A stretch of 64,000 bases of DNA from assembly GCA_964030785.1 (NCBI GenBank), contig OZ034968.1, positions 52,091,730 through 52,155,729 on the forward strand. The letters are read 5' to 3'. This stretch comes from Siderastrea siderea. Lineage: Eukaryota > Cnidaria > Anthozoa > Scleractinia > Rhizangiidae. Of this stretch, positions 1 through 23,180 are shown in pieces. The notes beneath the pieces were generated by a model that had not been told where the DNA came from, made no database searches, and saw only the letters and a list, made by a program, of their open reading frames with translations. Position numbers and translations under genes: made by a program. The stretch's first letter is position 1, and every line of letters starts with the position of its first letter.

Positions 1-1988
1 GCTACGCAGGCTAAATTAAACACTAACTGTTGGGGGCTGTAATCTTCATATTGTGGTGTTAACGTTATCCCACGCGATTCTGTGGTTTATCATAACAATA
101 AACCCCTCGAGAGTTTGTGTCTCAAGGCAAGTGATAAACGAGCTACCGGTGCAATAGTCTACGACTCAAACTCCTTACAACTTTTACAACTAAACTTTTT
201 CAGATGATCAGAGGAACGGAATTTCCTTTTTAATGGAGTCCATCCAACAGTGAAGAAATTAAGACATTCTATAGGGACCTGCCTTTCCTTGAGTTATGGC
301 AGCTTTTGAATTTTTATATCGTGTTTCGCCCAGGGCGCTTATTTTGATCACATTGAATGCAATGTGCCTCTTTGTTTCCGTTACTATTTGCTAATTATTT
401 TTCAAAGATATCGAACAAACGCGAGCGTAATTTGTTAATTATGCTACGAATGATATTTAGTAAATAGACCCTTCCGGTGGCTAATATGTTGAAGGATAAT
501 GCCCGAGGCTGAAAGATTGTCCAAAAAATGAGCAGTTAGTCGGGAAGGGAAGCTTCGCGGGCAACTGTGAAATGTTCAGGACAACCTTTTAGCCAAGGGC
601 ATTATCCTCCGATAACCCTCCGATTTATTTTCACAACGCACTTTTGTCGTTTTTGAAGAATTGAAAAGCCACGGATGATCATGGCGTGTAACCAGGTTTT
701 TAATTTCCCCGCCACTGGCTTCTGCAAAATGATTTTCTCTTTTTCCCATGAGAAATCACAAAGTTTGACCCGAAATTTGAATTGCTTGTTTGGTTGTGGT
801 CGAAATAACATCGAGTGAGAGATATCACTGAAATGGGACGGCGGGTGCATGATACCCGCCCAACGAATTTGAACCACGTGGTGTGTTCCTATCAATAAGC
901 GCGCTCAAAAGTTAAACGGTGGGTTATAATTAATAACATCCACTTAAAATTGCACGAGCCTTTAGACGTCCGTACGCTGGTGGTAATAGGAAAAACGTGT
1001 ATACATGTGACCATGCTTTCGCAATTCGCAGAACTATTTGTTCCTCGTTGGTGTTTTTGGTACGCGTTAGTGCAAACGCTCAGGTAGCGCTGAGAATGCA
1101 AATGTTTGTGATACCAGACAACCGGGTGGATTTGTTTGTGTTGCATTCCTGTCATCCCGCATATTGTTTTTGCTGGGTACAGAATTTTTTTTTTAGTTTA
1201 CTTTTAAATTTAATGCGCAACAAAATTTGAAGAACGACACGTTTCTCTAGTAGTACGCTGTTATGATACGATTTGTCTCACAGTTATACAGTGAACATCT
1301 AAAAACTTGTAAACAACTTTATTTGGTAAAAAGTCCTCGTCTACCTCTCGTTTCTAACAAAATTACAAAAATGTTTTGTTTCTTATCCCTTTCACTGCAA
1401 GACTGTACAAACTCAAAACCGGGGAAAGTCTAAAAAGGAATTTTCTAACATATAAAACAAACAAACAAACAAAAACCATAGGAAAGTACTGCTGAATAGC
1501 TTGCATTTGAGTTGTCACGGTTTAGGATTTTTATCCACAGACTCAAAAGTTAGGGCCACAGAACTGATTTTTCAGATTTGTCTGTGGAGTGAAATGTCTA
1601 ATGCCCCCATGTCCAGTTTCAATTCCTTAACTGTCCTACAGATCGGCTAAACAACCTCCTCGCCCTTCTGCTCCTCGCCCAACCGAATGTGCAAGTGTAA
1701 ACGATACCGATGTATGCTGAGTCGTTGCTTGCCAGTGAATTAAAAAACAATTCCTCAACTCCATTGCCTTATCGGCCTGCCGCTCGTTCCACGAGATTTG
1801 CTTTGTAGTAACTCGATAATCTTCCGAGAAAACATAGGCTATTAACAGCACAGGATTGTACGGTACGTGAAATAGCGGAAAAAAGAGCCCAACACGGTCC
1901 CACGGAAAATATGGTCACTTTTCATCCTCATAATTGGTCTCTTAAAACAGGTCTTAAAGACAGGTGATACTCGGTTCTATTGCTTCTT
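1..1988. other. Intergenic DNA downstream of TGS1
   Basis: I find no supportable gene here. The short reading frames in this stretch show no recognisable domain and no splice context. It contains a small foldback repeat at 494-607 and a short (AAAC)n run near 1456-1476. The 3' UTR of the minus-strand TGS1 gene must lie here. A minus-strand AATAAA (TTTATT on the plus strand) sits at about 1318-1323, roughly 670 bases past the stop codon, and is one possible polyadenylation signal. Confidence 0.6.
494..607. repeat. Small foldback (inverted repeat) element
   Basis: Arms of about 29 bases at 494-522 and 579-607 are inverted copies with a few mismatches. Both carry GGATAATGCCC followed by GGCT(G/A)AAAG and end near TTGTCC. 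The loop is about 56 bases. The size and structure suggest a MITE or the end of a larger repeat. No target duplication was identified. Confidence 0.5.
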
Positions 1989-13077
<11,089 letters not shown>

Positions 13078-13435
13078 TTTCGCTATACAATCCCTCTGGC
13101 CAGTTGTAATCATGTTATATGGCGAGGAACAGGGTGACGTGTCGTGTACGGGTTGTTACAAAACGTTTTGGAGACGTTCGTACCAAATTTCGAACACTCG
13201 CCGCCGGATATAGGATCCAGTGTGATCCTGGGTACGATAATGGCCATTAGTGCCCAGTTCCTTTCTTTACTTTTGAGACTCATAAGAAACGCCTGCTTCA
13301 TTTGGCGTTCGATATTGCCCTCGTATTTCGAGTTTTAACTTTCGTGACTTCAATTCCAAGTTATTCCGTTTTGTTCACCCGAGTCTGGATCTTCAAATCA
13401 CCTTGTTTGTTATATTGAATTGAAGTGGAGTCAGA
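13078..13435. promoter_or_regulatory. Shared head-to-head promoter segment of TGS1 and CYB5D2
   Basis: The two start codons, TGS1 at 13077 (minus) and CYB5D2 at 13436 (plus), are only 358 bases apart and point away from each other. Such spacing is typical of bidirectional promoters. I see no TATA box placed well for either gene. An ATGGCCATTAG motif near 13240 resembles a YY1-type site, but this is only a resemblance. Confidence 0.55.
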
Positions 13436-16400
13436 ATGTCGAGGGAACGGAATATCAGATCAACTAAGAAGCCTGGAGACCTTGACGCATCAGATGTTGC
13501 TCAGAGTTCGTCACGAGAGAAAAAAGACCTAAAGAAGGATGCCTTGTCTTCAAAGTCTTCAGGGGCTCAGACATTCGTCAAAGTATACTACGTGTTGATG
13601 CCCGTTGTAGTTGTAATAATTGCAGGACTTTTAACGTTTATCGTTACACGACAGCAATCTGGGTCAGCTAAGGAAACTACCAAAACATCTCAAACTGTGA
13701 CCCCTAAAGAAACTACCAAGAAACAAGTGTTACTTACTGCGGGAGAGCTTGCTATGCATGATGGCTCTGATCCGAATACTCCAGTGTACATAGCAATTCT
13801 CGGACGAATTTACGATGTTGAAAAAGGAAGACGGCACTATGAAGTGGGTAGCGGATACAACGTGTTCGCTGGCAGGGACTCGACACCGTCTTTTGTGACA
13901 GGAAAGTTTGCAAGAGAGGAAGCTACAGATGACGTGAAGGGTTTGTCTCCGGAGGAGATGATGGGCGTGAAAGACTGGTTAGATTTTTATAGAAAAGATT
14001 ACACTTATGTTGGAAAATTAATAGGGCGTTACTATGACAGTGAAGGAAATCCAACCGAAGCGTTGAAGGAGGCCAAAGAGGTCATTAAGGAAGGACAACG
14101 ACTGAAAAAGCTGCAAGAGGCTGAAAACAAACGTTTTCCAGGCTGCAATTCAAGATGGAGTGCAGATGAAGGCTCAGTGGTTTGGTGTTCGGAGAACAGG
14201 TATGGCAAATGTGTTGTTGCAAATTGGGATACATGTTTTGGCAAGGTTTCTGCACAGCCCTATGCGTGACGTATGCATACATTTTATGACTCAAGCTCTA
14301 CTTATGATTGCTGTTTGAGGGATCATATGAAGGTGATTGAATGTACATGTACCATCAATGCCATGTACAGGGCTGTGTGAAAATATTTCGCACAATTTGT
14401 GTATCTCCATGCTTAATTTCATTGTATTCATGTAACTTGCCATCTGCTTGTTTCACACCCAAATTAATAGTTGATTCATACACAAGCATTATTATTGCCA
14501 CAGATAAATAACTTAACAGTTAAGTTAATTTTTGGTTTTGTAGTTGGCAAATTTTCTGAACTTGGGCATGATATAAAGTAGCTAGCTCTTGATCCCGTGA
14601 TCCCAAGCTCAGAAAATTTGCCAATTACAACACGAAATTGGTCTCTTGAATCCCTTGGTAATTCTAAACAAACTTCAAATACTTCCAGGATGTTTGAATG
14701 AGAAATTCCATCCAAATTCTGTGTGTTTTTATGACTAGTGGGTCTAGTCACAAATAATGCTAAGTTAGAATTATACATAGATCCTTGCAGTGAAGGTTTT
14801 TCAACCTAAGAAGTTGAAAAGAAGAAACCTGAAAAAATTCAGGCTTGAATGGGAATCGAACCCATGACCTCTGCGATACCGGTGCAGCGCTCTAACCAAC
14901 TGAGCTATCAAGCCAACTGGGAGCTGGTCAATTGAGAGTTCCTATGTATCCCGTAGATGGAGAATAAATGAATAATATATAGATTTAGCCAAGCCTAAAA
15001 GCGGAGCCGTGAAGGAATAAACTGGTGTTCGTTTCTCAAAAATAGTCCTGAAACTTTTCAGTCTGAAATATATTTCGGGGCTTTTTTTGGCTCGTTCGCT
15101 TTCGAAAAGTGTTTCTCAAAAAGCCTGAAAGTGTTCCGAATCATCCTCCAATATTTTGGGGATCAGTTCTGTAAAACCAAGCTCGAAAGGTCATTCTAAG
15201 GGCTGAGCACAGCTTGATTATTTTACTAACGAGCCGTCTTGCTTGGTGTTTGCAATGTTTCCATATCCTGTCATTAACTGTCAAGGCTTGTCAAATCTCC
15301 TTGGATTATTGGCTGTTCGCTTGAATGAACTTGAAACGGCGCTCATTTACAGAAACAAAATAAAAATTATTCGACTGTTTAAATGAGTCATCTTTATCGC
15401 GTTCGGATGTTAACAAATAACATGAACTGCCACTAAATAAAAATATTAGTCTGGTCAAAAATTTACACTGACATTTCACCGGCATTTCACTGGGATTACC
15501 CGAAAGAAAGGATCTGGCGAGCTTTGAAGCTCTTGAAATAAACTTATTGAAGAAATGTCGTGTAGGTTTTAGCAGCCACGAAAACATTCAAGCACTTTGA
15601 GGAACACACATCACTTACCAGACAAAATAGCTTTAAACTCAAAACTTAAGCAACCCTTATATTTCGTTCTCAAACTTGAGACCATCGAGATTGAAAACAA
15701 ACAAACACCGTCCAAACATTCTTAACTCTGTGGCATATTATAAAGTTTTGTGGCTGCAAGTTGTCTGAAATTCGAGCGCTTTTAAAAATGCACAGAACTG
15801 TTTTTGGAAGCTTTTCGGATATAATAGGTTTAAACCGACAACTGCTTCGCTTATAGTTTTTCAAATAACTGTTATATTTTGTTCTCTAACTAGAGACCAT
15901 CAAGATTCAAAACAAAGAAACACCAAACACGCTTTAATTAAATTATGCCGGCATAAGTTTTGCGGATGCGAAGTAAGCCTATATAAAGTTAGGCGCTTTG
16001 AGGAACGCACAAAACTGTTTTTGGAAGCTTTTGGGATAAAAAAGCTTTAAACCGACAACTGCTTCGCTTAAAAGATTGTTACTATTGAAAACTTCTAGGA
16101 CAAGAAAATCGACAGTTGCACAAAGAGATGCACCGGACAGTCAAAATTGAAAGCAAAGCTTGTGCAGTTGTCTTGCAGCTGTGCTTAGACCTACTGTTAT
16201 GAATAAACAAACACAAAATAACGGACAGAGAAATCATTTTTGAAGAAAGTTTATTCGAAAACCCATACGTTTATACTTAAATGCAATTCGCGTTACACTT
16301 CCAAAATCGTAGGTTGGTCCACGCGAGTGAAATCGGCTGAGCATGGCAAAATATTCACAAATCTGTCACAAATCTGAGTGCGTTTTCTAGTATTTTTTAA

Positions 16401-17517
16401 GGTCAAAAGCAAATGACACATTTCTAATGGCATAAATCAAATTTCCATTTCAAAACGAAATTTCTTTCACCGTAATACTCGAAATCATGTACCTTAGACC
16501 CTTTAAAAACTTCACTGACTCGGTTGTGTTTCAGAACAGGGCAAACTCTCCGCCGTGAAGAAAACAAAGCGATGAAGTCCTTTGAAGGCAGCTTTCGTAA
16601 CTTGAACTTTTCGCCTTCTACCAGTATTCTTTTGAACTTTTTCTTTCCATTTATAGATATTAGATGTTTTTTTTTGTCAAGTATAAAACTTCAGTACTCT
16701 CGAGCAATCGTTAAATGCTAAAGAAGCTTAAGCCTTTAAAGAAATCTCTTTTTCAAAAGTGACGACGGTCATGCGATTTCCCGCCAAGAAAAACACCGGT
16801 TGCCCAACAGCACTGTGCAATTTCCCGCCAAGAAAAGATGGCATTCTCTACCCCTGTCTGGTTGTCTCGGGACTCCCGTCCCCCTCCCACAGAGTCTGTG
16901 TGGACGGACGGACGGACGTATGGACGGACGGTCACGTGATTACACCACGTCACAACCAAAATTTCTCAGATTGATAGGTTACCAAATTTCGTCAGCAATG
17001 GAGCTCCGCTGGCGGGCTTTGCCTGCAGGCTCCGCTATTAACATATGAAATTCATATATTTGAACTGCGGATAAAGATAGAATTATATGTAGATCATCGC
17101 AGTGAAGGTTTTTCAACCTAAGTGGTTGAAAAGAAGAAACCTGAAAAATTCAGGCTTGAACGGGAATCGAACCCATGACCTCTGCGATACCGGTGCAGCG
17201 CTGATGACTAACCAACTGAGCTATCAACTGGGTTCGATAAAATATAGCTGCAACTATTTATGTCAAGTACATTGTATTAGGCCTGCACCTTAGCTTTTAC
17301 CCTTATTGTTCTTGATTACAGTGCTGGTATAAAGCGTGACTGGGCTGGAGTACCACGGAAAATGTTTAAACCAGGAAAAAAGGATCCCAAATGCGTGTGT
17401 ATTAGGACCACTGGGCCTTCAAGTGACACAGGAGAAGGGAATGAGGGAGATTTGAACAATGCTAACATGAAGTTGTATCCAAACTGTGGCAAATATGATG
17501 TATCTTGTAAACTGTAA
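13436..17517 (+). CDS. CYB5D2: Neuferricin-like cytochrome b5 domain protein (CYB5D2), two exons
   Basis: This is a membrane-anchored or secreted heme-binding protein of the MAPR-related neuferricin family, linked in vertebrates to neuronal differentiation. Exon 1 is 13436-14199, with donor AACAG then GTATGG. Exon 2 is 17322-17517, with acceptor GATTACAG. The join is phase 2 (AG+T = Ser) and gives 319 aa. Residues 51-72 are a hydrophobic membrane segment after a charged N-terminus. The cytochrome b5-like fold covers about 98-195, including GRIYDVEKGRRHYEVGSGY and FAGRD. A coiled stretch follows near 205-232, then a cysteine-containing tail that includes WSADEGSVVWC, KRDWAGVPRKMFKPG and CVCIRTTGP, all diagnostic of neuferricin. 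Exon 1's frame runs on past the donor to 14269, but that tail does not fit the family while exon 2 does. A polyadenylation signal lies at 17591. Confidence 0.92.
14765..14914 (-). mobile_element. tRNA-derived SINE, copy 1
   Basis: Bases 14842-14914 on the minus strand look like a tRNA: a 7-base acceptor arm (GGCTTGA/TCAAGCC), an A box (TAGCTCAGTTGG) and a B box (GGTTCGATTCC). The anticodon loop reads CCGGTAT, giving GGT (Thr-like) but with C in place of the nearly universal U33, and the stem has a mismatch. It carries a 70-90 base tail shared with copy 2 (GAAGGTTTTTCAACCTAAG, then AAGAAGAAACCTG). The shared tail and the loop defect mark it as a SINE, not a working tRNA gene. Confidence 0.8.
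15585..16080. repeat. Degenerate tandem repeat, about two units
   Basis: Two diverged units share GAGACCATC(G/A)AGATT, AACAAAC/GAAACACC, AAACTGTTTTTGGAAGCTTTT and TTTAAACCGACAACTGCTTC. Spacing between matching parts is about 225 bases. No coding potential is seen. Confidence 0.65.
16911..16933. repeat. (GGAC)n microsatellite
   Basis: A short GGAC/GGAT run inside a repeat-like segment (16750-17045) that also has two copies of ATTTCCCGCCAAGAAAA. Confidence 0.8.
17078..17228 (-). mobile_element. tRNA-derived SINE, copy 2
   Basis: This has the same structure and orientation as the 14765 copy, with the same tail. The tRNA-like part (about 17153-17228) carries a small insertion near the D arm (CTGATGACTAACC in place of CTCTAACC) and a changed acceptor end, so the cloverleaf is damaged. 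Both copies begin with a shared AGAATTATA tract. Confidence 0.8.
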
Positions 17518-17590
17518 CTTCGTTCAAAATATTCATTGTTATTGTCATCTACGGTAGACTTCTGCTATCTTGGACTTATGTAAGGAAACA

Positions 17591-17596
17591 AATAAA
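17591..17596 (+). promoter_or_regulatory. Polyadenylation signal for CYB5D2
   Basis: AATAAA lies 74 bases after the stop codon at 17515-17517, a fitting position for a short 3' UTR. Confidence 0.55.
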
Positions 17597-18012
17597 AAAC
17601 CAAACAAGAGAAACAGGTTTCTGTTCCACTTACAGAGAGGTTTAAAACAGCCAGTGGGAAATTGCTGTACCACATTATTGAAGGCAAACAGATTTCCTTT
17701 TCAAATAGTGAGATGTTTAACAGACAGCTGGAAGCTAGTGTTTGCGATAGCTGAAGTCCACCGTATATGTTACATGTCAAAATTAAATGAAGGTCAATAT
17801 TTATCAACCTACTGGTTATCTTTTAGCAACCTAAGGTTATTTTTAAATTATGTGCAGGGGCAGCAACTTTATGGTAAAAGGATTTTCTATTATAATCAGC
17901 ATTTGGGCCTAAGTACAGGTTTTAGTATTTAGTTCTTTGACTAAGCGATGATTCTTAATGGTTAACTTTCTTGTGAGGTATTAGACACTGCACACCAGTG
18001 CTACCCTAGACT

Positions 18013-18350
18013 TTACACAAGAATTCTGAAAATTGCTATGTTAAATCCTCTTATCATTTGGGGCGAAGCACTGTTCATACTCTTTAGGCTTACTGTAAAT
18101 GGTTCAGACCCAGGAGTCATATCATAAGCTGGTGAGGTATGATTATCTGGGTGAGTGTAGTCCTGAGAATGACTGTTTGTGATGACATTGATTGACATTT
18201 CGACAACCTGAGTGGAAGTCATCATCTTGACTCTGATGAATTCTTCTCAGGCTGTCAAAACTTCAGTCAGTGTCACCTAAAACTGTCGTCAGGACTACAC
18301 TCACCCGGACAATCATGCCTCACCAACTTATGATATTAGACCTGGTAACA
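18013..18350. mobile_element. Penelope-like tail fragment arranged as a palindrome
   Basis: Two diverged inverted copies face each other. The left arm (about 18100-18225, minus sense) and right arm (about 18225-18345, plus sense) both read CTCAGG(T/C)TGTC(G)AAA, then CTCAGGACTACACTCACCC, then ATCAT(A/G)CCTCACCA. The AAA(C/T)-GTC-AGTCA-type motif is of a kind I associate with the ends of Penelope-like retroelements. The 70-residue frame within it is not a gene. Confidence 0.45.
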
Positions 18351-20763
18351 TTTTCTACAATTTAGGTCGAAGCAATAAATTCATATCATGAGTTCTAGTT
18401 CTAATTAGCTCCTATGCCCTGCCTTATGCTGGGATGGCTAAGTATTGATCTTACTTCTTATGGTGTTTGAGGACGCAATTCTCATCTTAGTATTCACACG
18501 TGAACTTAAGCATCAATCATAGTATTTTGGAGTCTCATCATTAGTTCTATTGATGCTCATGCAGCAATCTACTTTTAACCCAACATTGACAAGGGTCCAC
18601 AAAGCAAGGATCATTGAATTAATTTTTGTCTTTGATTATTATTTAATCATTTTTGTCTCGTACAAGCCTATTTAATAACAGAGCATGCTAAATAAAATCA
18701 AACTTTGATTATTGGACTCAGAGGGAACATTGAAAACAGTCCTGAGAATCGACAGTCCGGATAATCGAGAAGAATGAATATTTTCTTGACATAATTTGAA
18801 ACTGAAAAAAATCATCAAACAAAATTTGGGTGAGCAAAGGTAATGATTTCTTTCAGAGGAAACTGTATTTGCAGAAAGCAGTGTGACTGCATGCTTGACT
18901 TTATTGTTGTTGATAGTGTTCTCAATCATTTTTCACTGAGGAACATGAAGTGAAGCTGAAAGTGAAACTTTTCCATTCAAAGGTGTTATGACTGTCACTC
19001 GTAATTGTTACAGATAAACAGAACCTAAGAAAATTCCTGATAATCAAGTTCCAGATAAGTTAAGTTTGACTGTAATGGTTAGGAACAGTGGCATAGGAAC
19101 AGCAGTAGTAACTTGGAATTGTTCCTTTTGTCAGTAATTCATATTGTAAATTATTAAATTTGTTGTAAATTGTGCACTTTTTTAGCCTGTTAGCGTCGCG
19201 CTCTGCTCGCAGGCTACTTTTTTAGTTCTTAGAACTTTTGTTTGCCGGTTGTGATGAAATGAAAAAAAGGTGAATAAAAAATGTGATTTTTTAAATGGTC
19301 GAATTCTTAATGTAGTTGTTGTAATTTTGAAAGAACCTGTACAAGAGAAAGGACTTCTAAGTTGATTTCCACTGTTGCGTAAATTTTACGTGCACACAGG
19401 CGTGAATTTAACTGGCTTTACGTGCGTAATAACCTAAAAATCTAAGAAAAGGTATAACGGCAAAGAAGAAAAAATGAATAAACAAATGCAAAATCTAAAA
19501 TCAACAACAAAAAGAAAGATAAATTGTTCAATAGATAAAACGTTCATTCAGCTGTTGCTTGCTGTATTTCTCATGGTCAAGAGACGGACTATTGCGTCGA
19601 TGAGTACTCTCTGCACCTCTGTGATTTTTATGTCAAAGAACAATTGCGTATGGCAGCTCTACCTCACTGTAACACGAGGACAATGACAAATAGCCACAAG
19701 AAACCTTCACCTACTCTTTGCTTTGGTCTTTTCAACAAAAAATTAAAGGAATTAGACTTCGAACAACGAAAGCACCGCTTTGTCAACCTCTTTTTATGTT
19801 ATGAGATGATGTCAAAACTTGCCCAGGACCTCTGACAAGATGCAACTCGTGCGACAAACAAACTAGTGCAGGCACATGCGTTTTCATCATTTCAGTAAGT
19901 TTCCCGAAATAAGGAAGGCAAGGAAGCATTGCTGCGGGAACATAGTTTTTCCACAGCGATGTTTCCTTGTCGTGCAAACCAAGATAGTTTGATCATGACC
20001 CCGCACGCGCACGACCCTAAAACCCAGTCAAAAATTGTTTCCTCGACGCGCAAACGGGAAACATTTTTGTGGAGGCAAAATGTGTCTAAAAAAATTCAGA
20101 ATCAATTTTTGTTTTTCGGAAGAAAAAATTGTTTCCTCGAGAAATAAGTCTCGAATGCATTGTTTTGGGGACGGGGAATTAAAACAGTAAGGTAAATCCA
20201 GTTCGTCATCATTATTATTTTTACCGTACCCAAATTGTGAATTAGCCAATCAGAAGCCTTGTTTAATGTCATGATTTTCTACGATATCAAGTCACTGACC
20301 TGATATCCTACGATATCATGGACAGTTTGTGAAACTCGCATTTTTTTTGCAGACTTTAGAGGCGAAAATTGCAACAGAAATACAACGAAACGTAAAACTA
20401 TAACATTTGTTAAACGAGAAAGTAATTTGTTTCACGTTAAGAGAGGAAAAAAAATACAATTTCGCGCCAAAATTGGAAGCGGCTACACTGGCGGGCGCTC
20501 GCGTGAACTTTATGGACAGCGCTGAAACTTTTTTAGTTTCAAAATGGAGCCGGATTTTCCAAATTTCTTTCATAACTTGTACTTCCAAGATTCAGAAACT
20601 GCAACTCCAAAGAAAAGAATTAAATAAAATGGCAGATGAGGAGTTGGAGAAGAGTATTGACGACCAGAAAAGTGTAAATACGTGTCGCTCTACAACGCCT
20701 GACTGATCACGGTAACTGAAAAAAAAAAAACGCCGGGTTTCAGGACGAATTTGGGTACGGTAA

Positions 20764-20927
20764 ATACCTAATCGCACCTTTTTTGGTACGCTTCGGCAGC
20801 ATATCTAGCTCGTTTGGTCTCACCATGGGTATTTTGGCTCGACTGCGTCTCGCCAAAATACGAACCATGGCTCGACCAAACTCGCCTGATATGCCGCCGA
20901 AGCGTACCAAAAAGGTACGATTAGGTA
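20764..20927. mobile_element. 164-bp near-perfect hairpin element
   Basis: The arms 20764-20839 and about 20852-20927 are inverted copies with few mismatches. From the tips inward, both hold ATACCTAATCG, a TTTTTGGTACGCTTCGGC core, GTTTGGTC, CCATGG and ATTTTGGC. The loop is about 12 bases. This fits a short foldback MITE. Confidence 0.7.
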
Positions 20928-21047
20928 TAAAAACAATTGATAGAGCAGGTGACGGCTCGCTGCTACTTTGAGAGCACATTTCAATTGGCCACTTTAGAAA
21001 CGAGTGAAGGACTGGGAACGCGTTTTAAAAATAAATTAAAAATTTAA

Positions 21048-21671
21048 GGTGGCTCCCTATAGTTTTATGACCGCGCGCGCGCTGATGATGCGAGCTGTAG
21101 CAATCAGCGTGCACTCACATAAAATCGTAGGTTTTTCCTGATATTCATGACGTCAGCATAGCCCAAAAAAGCAAAGTTAACAGTAAATTTTCTCGCGTTT
21201 CCTTCGGTGAATTTTTTTTAAATTCTGCACATTTTGAGGTACTAACGCTACCTTTCACATATTATTTTTTGAAAAAATTCTGTCAGAGCAGTCCAGGTCA
21301 AAGGTTAAAAATAAGAAATCGCGTGATATCGGTGAATCCGTCTGAACGATCCCATATTTTTTCCCCTGCAAAATGTTAGTCAAAATCATTTTCACAAAAT
21401 AGCAAAGTTTAAAAAAATTCCACCGAGGGAAAATCAAAATATTTAAGTAAAAAGACGAATTAATGGCAAATATCCGTCATTCTGTAGATGCTTTGTTGCC
21501 ATGACAACGGCCTATGCCTAAGAAGCAAAACCTGAAAAATAAGGGTAATTATGTTGGTAACCTCACTGGTAAAATTCAGGAGCAAAGATTGCAAGACAAC
21601 AGAACTAGGGCTTCTTTTGCAAGTCTTGGCAGTTCGTATAGTCACTTTTGTAGAAACTCTAGGGAGCCACC
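21048..21671. mobile_element. TTAA-flanked inverted-repeat element (Kolobok/piggyBac type)
   Basis: TTAA occurs at 21044-21047 and again at 21672-21675. Between them the element begins GGTGGCTCCCTATAGTTT and ends with the inverted copy AAACTCTAGGGAGCCACC. A TTAA duplication is the signature of Kolobok and piggyBac superfamilies. At 624 bp with no transposase frame it is non-autonomous. A (CG)n-rich stretch lies near 21071. Confidence 0.7.
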
Positions 21672-23149
21672 TTAAAACAAATTTTGTTATCTGATAAAGC
21701 ACCTCAAAAATAGCAATCGTGCCAAGTTGGGAGCCACAGGCAGTTGATTAAAAACAGAATAAACGGTTTCCAAAAGTTGGAAATAGAGATGCTTGTATGC
21801 TGTTTTTACTATATTTGAAAACATGTAGTTTAGTGACTTTTCATCCAAACGTTCCCAAACTTGGCTCTCGTTGTGGACCGCTGACCACCTCCGCTCTTCT
21901 GCTAATATTTTTTACTTGGTTCTAGGCCCCCACTCCTTTCTAAAGTGGCGAATTATCTGGAGAAAAGTGTTTTTCTACGTGTCACGCCAAACGGCAAGAT
22001 GTTATCTCCCACGTATCCTAAGTTTAATGAATATTTCAATTTTTTCTCTGTGGTCGATCAATTTGAGAATATTGGGAATCAACCGTAGAAAGGCCATATT
22101 ATACCTGTGCTCGTCACTGGTTTCTCAGATACCAAAAAAACAAACAAACAATATCAAATCATGATACGCCCAGGATATGCTTCTGCGTGAGCTATTTTGG
22201 CTGTTGGGCTTCCTTCTGTTCTTGGTTATTTTTTTGCCACTCAGTTATACTCCCGTCATTTTCACTAGTCAGTGGCTCCTAGCATCATGAAAAAGTTTAC
22301 TTAGCTTAAAGCTGGGTAAACAACTGACAAAACTCGGAAATAGTAAACGACCTAAAATTGACAATTGATAACCTTGAGATGTTCAAACCACAGATTCGAC
22401 TTGTCCATTAGACATGCCTCTACCCATTCCACGTGAATGCTTTATGAAACATCAACACGCCTTTGAATGCAGAGAGATAAGAACTGGCTTGACCAGAAGG
22501 AGTGCTCCATTTCCCCTCCCCCTCCACTCCCTTTCGCCTCCCCCTCCTCCTCACATACCGGTCAATCGCCCAGCTTAGAGACCCTGTCCGCATCGCGCAT
22601 CCAACTACTCTTTTATATTTGTTTTGGTCATAAGTACTTTTTGACGTTGTTGTGCCATTTTTGCACCTACAAGAAGTACCAGACGTTAAATCAAGTGACA
22701 TCTATAGGCATTTTCTTTTGTCTCTTTTGGTGATGTAAGGTGAATTGCCTTGGTTGTATCGAACAAGTTCTACTTGTTCAGGGGAAAATATTGTCACAAT
22801 AATCAACATCTATGTGAACACCCTCAGCTAAGGTACCCAAGTGTTTTGCCTTATAAGCCCTGAAGCTTACGTCTACTACAAACATCAGTGACTTTGTTCG
22901 CTCTACACTGGGCTATGGACCAAAGAGCCCATTGGAGAGCGACGATACGAGTTTAAAATAAATTGCAGAAGGCACTACTGGATAAACCGCTGTGAATGGC
23001 GGCTATCGACAACAGTAATTATTTGGTAAACAAAAATGGGGAGATAAATCTTTAATAAATTTGTACCCGAAAGCAAAGCAAAAGTAAATCGATCATACTG
23101 GCAAGTCATTTTGCATTTGTTTTCTTCATTCGGTTAGCGAAGGGTCAGC

Positions 23150-23180
23150 GATTTATATAAACTGCTTTGTGATTGGTCAG
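23150..23180 (+). promoter_or_regulatory. Candidate core promoter of the NDRG gene
   Basis: A TTTATATAAAC box at 23152-23162 is followed by ATTGG (reverse CCAAT) at 23172. They lie about 170 bases ahead of the start codon at 23326, which would leave a 5' UTR of roughly 140 bases. The order (CCAAT after TATA) is unusual, so the assignment is weak. Confidence 0.35.

Larger units (their letters stand above)
14200..17321 (+). other. CYB5D2 intron with two SINEs
   Basis: This 3.1 kb intron holds two SINE copies, a degenerate tandem repeat at 15585-16080 and a (GGAC)n tract near 16911. The SINE at 14765 is preceded by an inverted pair, AGTTGGCAAATTTTCTGA at 14541-14558 and its reverse TCAGAAAATTTGCCAA(T/C)T near 14611. 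I see no further exon. Confidence 0.7.

Noticed and set aside
14200..14269. Exon 1 read-through tail of CYB5D2 (to a stop at 14269)
   Set aside because: A GTATGG donor at 14200 joins in phase to an exon at 17322 that restores the family's conserved C-terminus.
14842..14914. Functional tRNA-Thr gene
   Set aside because: C at the U33 position, an anticodon-stem mismatch and a shared long tail with a second copy point to a SINE.
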